A stretch of DNA of 10,803 nucleotides from Brachionus koreanus. Taxonomy: Eukaryota > Rotifera > Eurotatoria > Ploima > Brachionidae. The notes beneath the pieces were generated by a model. That model ran no database searches. It saw only the letters and a program-made list of their open reading frames with translations, and was not told the origin of the DNA. Position 1 is the first letter of the stretch. Each line of letters begins with the position of its first letter. Positions 1 to 7,492 of this stretch are shown piece by piece. The stretch is from contig PJRA01000272.1 in assembly GCA_016987375.1 (NCBI GenBank), positions 503,722 through 514,524 on the forward strand, in the 5' to 3' direction. The position numbers and the translations under genes are program-made.

Positions 1-392
1 ATTGAATAGAAAAAAAAAATTTTCAAATTAGGGCTTTTACTTTTTTTCTTTTGCACTCTAATATTTGTAAAATTCAATTAAAAAAATTTAGATAAATAAA
101 ATTATTAATTTCTAAACTTTTGCAATATACTGTACATATGTGATATTATATTGTAATTATTTTATATATATTTACTATCGAGAAGTCAAAAACTAAACTA
201 AATTATTTTTTTTTATATTATTCTTTATTTTTGGTATTTTCTTTATTATTTCTTGTTTAGTTTAGCCTAGAAGTGGTCAATATTAAATAAAAGTATAATT
301 TAATTATATTTTAAATATTAAATATATTATTTGTGCTATTAGCCACTAGCCATCAGATCCTAACCGATCTGGATAAAGAAACAAAATAAAGG
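1..392. other. AT-rich flank, no gene seen
   Basis: I see no coding frame here. The only structured element is a small perfect inverted repeat, CAGATC (354-359) and GATCTG (366-371) around a six-base loop, just beyond the proposed receptor 3' end. More AATAAA-type hexamers on the minus strand (near 224-229 and 242-247) could serve as distal polyadenylation signals. Confidence 0.5.
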
Positions 393-445
393 TTTATTAC
401 TTTATAAAAATTTAAAGATTTAAACAAAATCGTGTACATTTTATT
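393..445 (-). terminator. candidate polyadenylation signals of the receptor gene
   Basis: AATAAA occurs on the minus strand at 440-445 and again at 393-398, about 90 and 135 nt after the receptor stop. The second is followed by a T-rich stretch with a TTTTGTTTC core, the kind of downstream element expected of a cleavage site. The hexamer is common in such AT-rich DNA, so which one is used is open. Confidence 0.4.
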
Positions 446-531
446 CATTTTAATTAGAAAAATAGTATTTTTAAATAGTTTTGCGTTTTACAGATTTTAT
501 AAAAGTTAACAAAAACAACAAATTCAAAGTT

Positions 532-1068
532 CTAAGTGCTGTAAAAAGAACTCTGAACGACATAAAAGCACCAATAGAATATGTTAAACAAAAGAAACAA
601 ATTAGGAAAAGCAATCCGACTGTATTTATCAATAATGCTAATATCTTTAACTTCGGGTAGTATTTTCTTGAAGCCTTTAGCTTTGAATCGAAATGAGCTT
701 AAGAGATGTCGGTTTACTGTTCGCTTATTCCAATATGGATTATGACTACCATTTTGATCTGAAAATTTGTTAATTTTAGATCTTGAATCATTCGATTTAA
801 TTATCTTGCGTTGATTTGAACTTTTTTTTATTCGGTTTAGAACAGATCTAGATCCAGAGACATCAACACATAAATCTTGACTTTTTGCATAAAAGGAGGC
901 ATGTGGATTGTGTTCATCTTCATATGAGACATTGCGGTTTTTAGAATTATAAAACCATGGTAATGGTGACATTCGACTATAGTCTGTTTCAATAAAGCTT
1001 GTTTCTTTTTTTTTTGATTTTTTATTAGAAATCGGTAAATCAACCATGTTTTCTTCATAGCATTGATT
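532..1068 (-). CDS. Lcch3: receptor exon 6: cytoplasmic loop and TM4
   Basis: This 537-nt final exon encodes residues 342-519 and ends in TAG (532-534). The first 150 or so residues are a polar, Lys/Ser/Asn-rich intracellular loop with a KKSKKKE cluster, typical of the divergent TM3-TM4 loop. Then comes the conserved lead-in [20 protein letters not shown] and TM4, with a short tail of about seven residues. The acceptor is TTAAG, an AAG site that is less common than CAG or TAG. An overlapping frame at 837-1058 is a shadow. Confidence 0.95.
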   Translation of the reverse strand, partial: NQCYEENMVDLPISNKKSKKKETSFIETDYSRMSPLPWFYNSKNRNVSYEDEHNPHASFYAKSQDLCVDVSGSRSVLNRIKKSSNQRKIIKSNDSRSKINKFSDQNGSHNPYWNKRTVNRHLLSSFRFKAKGFKKILPEVKDISIIDKYSRIAFPNLFLLFNIFYWCFYVVQSSFYST

Positions 1069-4000
1069 CTTAAAAAAAATTTATTTATTTATTCAAAAAT
1101 TTATAAAATAAAAATCACAATATTTCTATCTATTGCTTGGTTTAATCTTTTGCGTTTTTTAGCTCTTTGACTCCAGTATGAATAATTTACAGCTGCATAT
1201 TCCAACAATGCAGCAAAAACAAAAACAAAACACGTGACCAAATAAATGTCAATCGCTTTTACATAGCTAATTCTAGGAAGAGTAGCTCGCACACCTGTAC
1301 TTATTGTAGTCATAGTAAGAACAGTAGTAATGCCTAGAGATACTCGAGCAGAAGTTGCCTCATGATTTATCCAAAATGACACCCAACTTAACATGACGAT
1401 CAAAGTAGACGGCAAATAAGTTTGAAATATGAAATAGCCAATGTGCCGCTGTAATAAAAAACTAAGAGACAAACGAGTGTAATGTCCAGTGGCCTGCTGT
1501 TCCAAATAGGTTGAGGTTTTGTAATTGATGATCTGAAATTGAGGTAAATGGACTTTGTCAACACCTTTAACAGAATCTTTTGAATTTTTCCAGCAAATGT
1601 TTACTTCTTTGTTTGTATAGCCATCTAAATAATTTTTAATTTAAAAAATTTTGAATTTAAATTTAAATTTAATATCATTTGATAGCTATTTTGATAGGAA
1701 AAACAAATTGATAATTTTGTAAAATTAAATTATCAATTATTTTTAAAATACTCGATGAATTGAAGTACATTAATTAAGAAAGATTATTGAAAATTTCTTC
1801 TAAACTTCTTTTTTTTTTTATTTTTAATTAAATTTAAATATATTCGATTGGTTTAAGATGTCTAAAAATTTTTTTCACATTTTTTTTTTTGCTAAGACGG
1901 TTATTATGTTCGGTTATTTGTTAAGAAAAGTTATTATGTTCATCTAAACGATCAATTTTTATTTTTGATATTAAAATTGATTATACAACGTTTTGCACCA
2001 ATCTATGTATAAAAAAGGCTTTTCAAAAGAGACTTCATAAATTGAATTAACATACTACGAAAATGAAAAAATAAAAGCACAAGTAAAATCTAAAATACAA
2101 TCAGCCTCTTGCAATCAACGCATTACATAAATGTCATTAAAAGAACAACTTCTCAAATTAACCTCTCAAACAGCTGCTAAGGAGAATTAGTTGTAAAGAT
2201 TGGTCAAAAATCGTACTGGAGTCATTTAGCAGTGCCTTGAACAAAATCTGCACTTCATTTAACAAAAACTAAGTGATAGTTGTATATAATGTATCACTGG
2301 ACAAGAGCAGAATGCTAAGGATTCAGCAAATTTCCGTTCAGCATGTTTACTCATCTAAGATGGTTAGTTCAGTTAAGTACAGTGGAATCTCTTTTATTCA
2401 AAACTTCTTTATTCGTAAAATATAATCAGTAGTTGTTTATTTTTGTTCCCCAGCTTTATGGGTAAAAAAGCTTCAACTGTATTATACTGTTTTTCTTTTG
2501 AAAAAAATATTAAAGATGCATTTTTTATTAGATAAATTAAAAAATTCTGAATTTGTTAGTAAATTTATAATATAAATATTTATCCCGATTTTCAAAGCAA
2601 CAATAATAATAAAAGAGCTCTTTCTGAGCGAAAATAAAAATAAAAAGATTATGTAAATTAAAACTTGCTTAGTTGTTATTCCTTAAATTGTCGTAAAACA
2701 CCAGAATATCTATCTTTATCAAAAATTTTTTATTTTTTGTAAGAAACCCTATTTGTTATGTCAACTTTTGTAAAATGTGGCAAAGATCTAATGTGCTTTA
2801 GTAATTTTCAAAATATTATTCCATATAATGTTTTAAAAAAACACGATTATGAATAAAGGCTTTAAAGAAAGAATTTAATTTTAATAAAAATCAAAAAAAA
2901 TTCCAAAATTAAATTAAATTATCTATTTGAAACAGTCAGACACCTTTAAATGAAAGCGATCTTTTATGCTTTTTTTTAAATTTTCTAGTTGTCTGTCTAA
3001 CAATTAATAATAAAAAATAATTAATCTTAAATCTATTCATTTATAATAATAGTAATATTCTACGATTAAACTAGCTTAACTAAATTTACAAAGCAGCATA
3101 TCTAATTGAATCCCACTATAGTAGACTTTTTATTGTTGTTTCTACCGACATTGTTGATTTCATTTTCGCTTACACCATACTTCTTTTTTTGTATGTTACC
3201 ATTTCATAATTATTTTAACTAAATTGTCTTTAAGGCTAAATGGGTAAGCCAAAAAATTGAGCAATAAAGGTAAGGGGGTCTAGTAATTTTATTAGAAATA
3301 TCAAAAAGATTGATCATCCGTTTAAGTTATCCCACTATAAATAAAATATAAAAGAGTTCAAAATATGTTTTTTTTATCATTTGGTTTAACAATCATATAA
3401 TATTAATTTATACTATATAGAAAGATGAACTTACTAGATAAAATATATTAAATGTACTATTTAAAAGAATTATTTACTTTATAATAAATTTAACGCCTAG
3501 ATAAAATTTTTAACTTTTACGTGGTATCAATTAAAATTAATCCTATGCCGTTTATTAATGGTACCCAACATTTTTAAATTTATAAGAATCTTCACTGTAA
3601 TTTTGACATCCCTTCAATGCTATCTTTTAAATTTTCAGTTATTTTGTATTAAAAATTCAAAAATTTTGATAAAAAAATTCACATTTAAAATGACATATTC
3701 AAGAGTAGAGTTAGCTCTTAAGCGTTGTGTAATAATGAATAATTTCTTAATCCAAAAATTTAATTTTGTTCAAAATGAAATCTACTGCTGCTTTTCAGTA
3801 TATTAGTCAATAGATCTTAGTATAAAATATCCGAAAAAAGATAGAATTAACTTTGGTAATTTACAGCAAAAAACATTATTTACTAATTTTTAGTTCTAAA
3901 AACAATAATCAAATATTTTTGAAAAACTAAAAACATGTTAAAATGACATTACCACTGCTTATAGTGTTAATTACGAACAGACGAATAAATTTACATATCT

Positions 4001-4811
4001 GCACTAATGATGCCACTTATACTCAAAAAAATTGAATTGAAAATTCTTTTTAATTATTTTTTTTTACTATTAAAATTCTAATTAATTAGAAATAACTCTT
4101 GCTTAAAGGAAACAAAATCAATTTGTATAATTTAAAAGCTTACAGCTTTCTATTTCAACTGTGCAGTTTTGAGAATCAAGAGGATAATTGTGCAAGTCCA
4201 TCATACATGCTAAAGTAGTTGTGAACCTCATTCCATAAATAACATCTCCATTTCCATATATTTTTATCATTTTGTTCTTCTCGGTTACATCATGCAGAAA
4301 AGAAAATTTATCGTTAGCCAAAAAAGTATCCGGTAACCAAATTTTTTCTGCAAAATCGCCCATCAAAGTCAAGTAATCTCTCCTGTTGCCAAAAACTAAT
4401 CTCTCATCATTCCAATATTGATTTAAATAAATTGTTATTGTATAATCCTAAAATCAATAATTATTTTTTGAAAACTATTCTTGCTCAGCAATGCATACCA
4501 TGTTCACTTCAGATATTGCGTCAAAGCTTGCTAACACAACTTCCATTGAGACATTAAGTGTTTCCGCTAAAAAAAAGCATCATGTTATATTTTAATTCAA
4601 TAGCATACACTCTTACCACCAAATTTAGGTCTTAGTCTAATATCGTAATTTTTCAATAGTTTGTCCAGAGTTGAAGACACATTTTGAAAGTTGTTATTAG
4701 ACAATGCCCAAATGTCTGTGCACCTTTTGTAAAAGGAAAGTAATAAAAATAAACAATGACTTGAGGGTTTTACGTGAAAAGCAGGAGGATGATTATTCTA
4801 ATGCTGCTCAT
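532..4811 (-). CDS. Lcch3: GABA-A receptor beta-type (Lcch3-like) Cys-loop chloride channel subunit, complete, six exons
   Basis: The product is a subunit of a pentameric GABA-gated anion channel of the neuronal plasma membrane. Join the complement of 4774-4811, 4617-4723, 4499-4566, 4144-4447, 1119-1624 and 532-1068: 1560 nt, 519 residues, every junction in phase. An in-frame TGA (4818-4820) lies three codons upstream of the ATG, which fixes the start. Seen in the protein: a hydrophobic signal peptide at 1-19; the Cys-loop C152-x13-C166; loop B E171-S172-Y173; TM1 about 234-258; TM2 about 264-286 with A265-R266 at its mouth, typical of anion-selective members; TM3 about 297-320; a basic loop of about 170 residues; TM4 about 493-512. 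N-x-S/T sites sit at N27, N53 and N165. The TM2-TM3 wording ([32 protein letters not shown]) matches insect Lcch3 and vertebrate GABRB better than RDL. Oddities are S268 at pore position 2' and Q216 in loop C. Identity to the beta/Lcch3 group is firm; one-to-one orthology is inferred. Confidence 0.95.
1119..1624 (-). CDS. Lcch3: receptor exon 5: loop C and TM1-TM3
   Basis: This 506-nt exon encodes the end of Y173 through I341. It holds loop C ([13 protein letters not shown]), TM1, the whole pore helix TM2, TM3 and a basic cluster RAKKRKR just inside the membrane. The acceptor is ATTTAG (1625-1630). The donor at 1118 reads GTGATT, which is weak; reading through it meets a TAA five codons later (1101-1103). 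Confidence 0.97.
1900..1941. repeat. short direct repeat in intron 4
   Basis: GTTATTATGTTC occurs exactly at 1900-1911 and 1930-1941. The bases before each copy are also related (GCTAAGACG and GTTAAGAAAA), so this is probably a diverged tandem duplication with a period near 30 bp. Confidence 0.6.
2381..3337. mobile_element. possible decayed pogo/Tigger-like DNA transposon
   Basis: The left end at 2381 reads CAGTGGAATCTCTTTTATTC, preceded by TA, and has internal sub-repeats (CTCTTTTATTC, CTTCTTTATTC). This resembles terminal inverted repeats of pogo/Tigger elements, which insert at TA. Reading inward on the minus strand from 3337, the other end is TAGTGGGATAACTTAAACGG, again flanked by TA (3338-3339); it matches the left end at about 12 of 21 positions. 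A second ATCCCACTATA at 3110-3120 is an alternative right end. No intact transposase is present; a 25-residue frame from an ATG at 2458 may be unrelated. The ends are suggestive only. Confidence 0.3.
4144..4447 (-). CDS. Lcch3: receptor exon 4: loops D, A, E and Cys-loop
   Basis: This 304-nt exon encodes residues 72-172 plus the first base of Y173. It carries [12 protein letters not shown] (loop D), [11 protein letters not shown] (loop A), [19 protein letters not shown] into the Cys-loop, and CTVEIES before loop B. The donor GTAAGC (4138-4143) cuts inside the codon of Tyr173, a ligand-site tyrosine. The length equals the sum of 221 and 83, the sizes I recall for vertebrate GABA-A exons 4 and 5, as if one ancestral intron had been lost. 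Confidence 0.97.
4499..4566 (-). CDS. Lcch3: receptor exon 3: 68-nt beta-strand exon
   Basis: This 68-nt exon encodes residues 50-71 and ends with FDAISEVNM, the conserved lead-in to the DYT motif of loop D. The acceptor is T8-AG and the donor is GTATGC. From memory of the family, vertebrate GABA-A receptor genes also have a 68-nt exon at this place, so both boundaries may be ancestral. The next intron (4448-4498) is 51 bp. Confidence 0.95.
4617..4723 (-). CDS. Lcch3: receptor exon 2: N-terminal extracellular segment
   Basis: This 107-nt exon encodes residues 14-48 plus the first base of A49. It contains the family motif [14 protein letters not shown], which begins the ligand-binding domain, and an N-glycosylation site at N27. 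The donor GTAAGA at 4616 is near consensus. The following intron (4567-4616) is 50 bp. Confidence 0.93.
4774..4811 (-). CDS. Lcch3: receptor exon 1: signal peptide
   Basis: This 38-nt exon encodes [12 protein letters not shown] plus the first two bases of T13. It has a charged N-terminal end followed by a run of Ile/Leu, as expected for a secretion signal, with likely cleavage near A19 in the next exon. The donor is GTAAAA at 4773. Its phase (two bases left over) exactly complements the single leading G of exon 2, across a 50-bp intron (4724-4773) with a T-rich 3' end. The exon is too short for ordinary ORF finding and rests on the phase match, the upstream in-frame stop and the signal-peptide character. 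Confidence 0.85.
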
Positions 4812-4812
4812 T

Positions 4813-4839
4813 CTAATTCAACTTGAGTGCAAAATTCAT
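4813..4839 (-). promoter_or_regulatory. possible nine-codon uORF just before the receptor start
   Basis: An ATG at 4837-4839 opens a nine-codon frame ending in TAG (4813-4815), one base before the receptor ATG. If the 5' leader extends this far, the uORF would force re-initiation. A TATAAG at 4844-4849 lies only about 33 nt before the main ATG; if that is a real TATA box, transcription would start downstream of most of the uORF and the uORF would not matter. The transcription start is not visible from sequence. Confidence 0.3.
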
Positions 4840-5847
4840 TGCTCTTATAAAATTTAATCTAAATGAGATAGCTGACGAAATCGATCTAAGTTTTTGATTT
4901 AAATAGGAAAGAAGCGAGAATGGAAAAAGCCAAGAAAAAAAATTTCAAGCATTTAATTAATTGAAATAGAAATTAATTAAGACTCATCGAGAGTTCGAAA
5001 ATAACGAGCTCGAGTGTTCAAGGCAATTTGCCCGAATTAGCTCATAATCCAAGCAAAAATCTATGCTTAAATGATCAATAAAAACAAAAATTTAAGCTCA
5101 AATTTGGTAAACAAAAATCCATTTGAAGCCCCATTGCCAGACAATCTATCTTTCTAACTTCTAAGTCAAATTTAATTCAGATTTTGTTTTAATTAAAATA
5201 TATCATATTCCTCATTTCCTGTATCTATTCTCACAAACAAAAAAATCCTTATTATTTTTGTCAAAAAAAAAAAATTAACAAAAAATTATTTGAATTAAAA
5301 ATCGAGTAGATTAAACAAAAATTAGAATCAAAATTATTTTCTTTATTTAACTTCCTCTTTTGGGAAAACTAAAACAGACAAATATGCACGAGTCATGATT
5401 TCCTCGTGAAAAATTCTCTGACTTAAAACAGTGTCTAAATAATAATAAATAGGCATAGTTAAACCCTTTTTTTAAATGAAATTCACGATCAAATTTATCT
5501 AAAATATAACAAAATAATCAATTTATGGATAACCCTTGACAAATTTGTAATCAACACATTTGTAAACATCTAAAGAATTCAAATTAATTTTAAATTAAAC
5601 TTAGATAAGTGTTCTTAAAAATCTTGGAAAAATAATCTAAATAATAAAAAAATGAATTAAATTGAATAGGCGGACAATTATTTGTCTATGTGCTGTACAA
5701 AGCTGATTAATTGTTAATTTAAATGTTTAAATTAAATGAATTTTTTTTCAAATATCTTTAGTCCTAATTTTAACAAGAACATTGATTTAATTAAAGTATA
5801 AAATTGTGTGTTTGAAATAATTTTCTTTTATCCTCAAAATTTTTCAG
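4840..5847. other. upstream flank of the receptor gene, mostly AT-rich non-coding
   Basis: This stretch has no secure gene. A GC-richer island at about 4981-5060 contains the self-complementary CGAGCTCG and is open in several frames on both strands; one plus-strand frame runs about 35 codons to a TAA overlapping AATAAA at 5078-5083. A possible minus-strand last exon sits at 5343-5434. The rest looks featureless. Confidence 0.4.
5343..5434 (-). CDS. weak candidate last exon of an unidentified minus-strand gene
   Basis: After an acceptor-like TTATTATTTAG (5435-5445), 92 nt encode two leftover bases and 29 residues (TVLSQRIFHEEIMTRAYLSV, then LVFPKEEVK) to a TAA at 5343-5345 that overlaps an AATAAA. 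The residue mix is less Ile/Lys/Asn-biased than random AT-rich frames. Against it, another minus frame through the same bases is also open, 30-codon frames are common by chance here, and no upstream exon could be matched. I do not recognise the peptide. Confidence 0.25.
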
Positions 5848-5973
5848 CGATTCGATCATCCACAATATCGTTCGCTTGATGACGAGGAAGAAACCAAACG
5901 AGGCCAAACTTCGGTGTTTAACTTGAAAAGTAGTTTTACACCCTCCTCCAGGCACTCTACACTTCAACGCTAA
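5848..5973 (+). CDS. candidate last coding exon of an unidentified plus-strand gene
   Basis: A good acceptor (pyrimidine-rich run ending TTTTTCAG, 5840-5847) is followed by 126 nt encoding 41 residues and a TAA. The peptide starts RFDHPQYRSLDDEEETKRGQ and ends in a Ser/Thr-rich tail (FTPSSRHSTLQR), the character of a cytoplasmic C-terminal tail. Its GC content is near 46 percent against roughly 25 percent around it, and a polyadenylation hexamer follows at 6094-6099. I do not recognise the protein. No convincing upstream exon was found between the receptor start and here, so the partner exons may be beyond a long intron or lost. The opposite strand is also open (5791-6006), but it lacks these signals. 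Confidence 0.45.
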   Translation, partial: RFDHPQYRSLDDEEETKRGQTSVFNLKSSFTPSSRHSTLQR

Positions 5974-6093
5974 ATTGAAAAAAATCCGATTGAATTTCTT
6001 CTGCAAACATTTAATATTTGCTAAGGTTAAACATTATTTCCAAGAATAATCAGAGCCTTGAATAGATTGCCCTAAACCAAACAACTAAAAGTA

Positions 6094-6099
6094 AATAAA
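6094..6099 (+). terminator. candidate polyadenylation signal for the exon at 5848
   Basis: AATAAA lies about 120 nt after the stop at 5973 and is followed by a GT-rich GTCTTGTTTG. The spacing and downstream element fit a 3' end, but the hexamer alone is frequent in this DNA. Confidence 0.3.
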
Positions 6100-6286
6100 T
6101 GAATTCAAGTCTTGTTTGAATTAAATAATAAATTCTGGAATTAAGCTCTGAAATCACAAACAAAAATTGATTAAAATAAAATAAGCCCTCAAAGAATCAA
6201 AAATTTATTTTTAATTGAACAAATAGACTTTTTTTAGACACTGGTGCCAGGGATTTTTTTTAAGTAATTTAGCCTGTTTGGATTGA

Positions 6287-6329
6287 GTTTGACATGGGTC
6301 TTTATCCGGAAAAGATCTCAGTGTCAAAC
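6287..6329. repeat. 8-bp perfect inverted repeat
   Basis: GTTTGACA (6287-6294) and TGTCAAAC (6322-6329) flank a 27-nt loop that is GC-richer than the surroundings (contains TCCGGA). It could form a hairpin. An unrelated GACACTG/CAGTGTC pair (about 6237 and 6320) overlaps the same area. Function unknown. Confidence 0.5.
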
Positions 6330-7492
6330 GCGAATATTTAAGAATTTGATCTCAAACAAATATTTATTGTTTTTGTTTCTCTTAGATAAGCTTTGATTTT
6401 CTAAATAAAATTTTATCATATTTAAATTTAAAATTAATTTATTTATGATTTTTACCAGACTTTACATGCTGTTTAACTGCTAAATAAACTAAGTTCTTTC
6501 TATTTGATCAAAACAAAGCAATTTTTGCTGAGAATTGATAGATTTAGTGCTCTGATTCTTGACTTATCCTGATTTATTGGTATCAAATATTAATCATAAT
6601 TGGAGAATATTTCAAGAATTTTTTTCAACAGCACGACTAATGATTCCCAAGAGGAATTATTAAGCATTTTGTTCAGTAAACAATCTTACAAAGAAAAGAT
6701 AATCTATACTCAAGAGAGGATTAAAGCGGAATTTCTCTTTATTTGTACAACACATGCAACTTGAATTCATTTCTTCAAAATTGAAACTAATTTTTAATGT
6801 TTTGACTTCATTAATTATTCATTTCGATATGAATAAAAAGAAATATTAATAGATACATTGAAATTAAATGTAATATTATATTTACAAATTAATTTTATCT
6901 GTTAATAAAATTTTATCGAGCTTATTAATAATTTTCTTGGGTTCTTGTAACCATTAAAACATGTTAGGAACATAAAAAGTGATTTTTTTTTACTTTTCTA
7001 TTCTTGTCAGTAATTTTGACTTCAAACCATATATTTGTGTGTTGTTTAAATCATGAATGCGGATAAAATTAATTTTTGAGTAAATTATTTGTTTTAGAAA
7101 ATTATTGTTAATTCAAATTTATAAATAAAGAAATACAGTGAAGAATTAAAGGAAGGTTCCAAATTATGAAACTTTACTCAACCAAAATACAGTCTTATAG
7201 CTTTGAATTTTCAGTACTTTATGAAAATTAAATCTGTTTTTTTTCCAAGATATATTAATTTCAAAATTATTATTGAAATTAAGAAAACCGTAAAAGAAAT
7301 TGAAAAATTTTGGAAAATTCTGAATAGCATGTCCTATTTGAATTATAAAATTTGATTCCTGAAATAACTGAGGTCTTTTATTTAAATCTTAAAAGCTCAA
7401 AAACTAAACTTTCTGTACAAGAACTAAACACACTTTTTGAAAGCTGGTACTCTACAAGAATAATGAGATCAGTTAGTTGCTAGTCGTATAAA

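Larger units (their letters stand above)
1625..4143 (-). other. intron 4 of the receptor gene (2519 bp)
   Basis: The intron is bounded by GTAAGC and ATTTAG, and both phase and homology require it. It is about 50 times longer than the other four introns of the gene. It contains an AT-rich hexanucleotide run (1652-1671), a 30-bp-spaced repeat (1900-1941), a slightly less AT-rich stretch (about 2030-2480) with scattered stops that could be a decayed coding relic, and a candidate pogo-like transposon (2381-3337). The 82-codon open frame at 3558-3806 is of a length expected by chance here. No nested gene could be supported. Confidence 0.9.

Noticed and set aside
837..1058. 73-codon minus-strand open frame
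   Set aside because: It overlaps receptor exon 6 in another frame; the exon frame carries TM4 and joins in phase to exon 5.
3558..3806. 82-codon plus-strand open frame in intron 4
   Set aside because: Residues are dominated by Phe, Ile, Leu, Lys and Asn as in random AT-rich DNA. About one frame this long is expected by chance in the window, and it lacks splice or family support.
4118..4143. extension of receptor exon 4 past Ser172 (residues CKLLNYTN, then stop)
   Set aside because: It is intron read-through: GTAAGC is a good donor, and splicing to 1624 restores the conserved ESYGYT motif.
4774..4870. plus-strand frame with a hydrophobic start ([11 protein letters not shown])
   Set aside because: It is the antisense of receptor exon 1; the minus strand has matching splice phases and an upstream in-frame stop.
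5791..6006. 71-codon minus-strand open frame
   Set aside because: It is opposite the candidate plus-strand exon, which has the acceptor, stop and downstream polyadenylation hexamer; the minus frame has no such signals.
6232..6260. DTGA motif like an aspartic protease, and TGGTGCCAGGG like a primer-binding site
   Set aside because: The frame stops four residues later and no long terminal repeats or gag-pol coding surround it.
6600..6780. open frames of 55-60 codons on both strands, one with a GTAAGA donor-like site
   Set aside because: Several frames of this length are expected by chance at this base composition, and neither peptide resembles a family I know.
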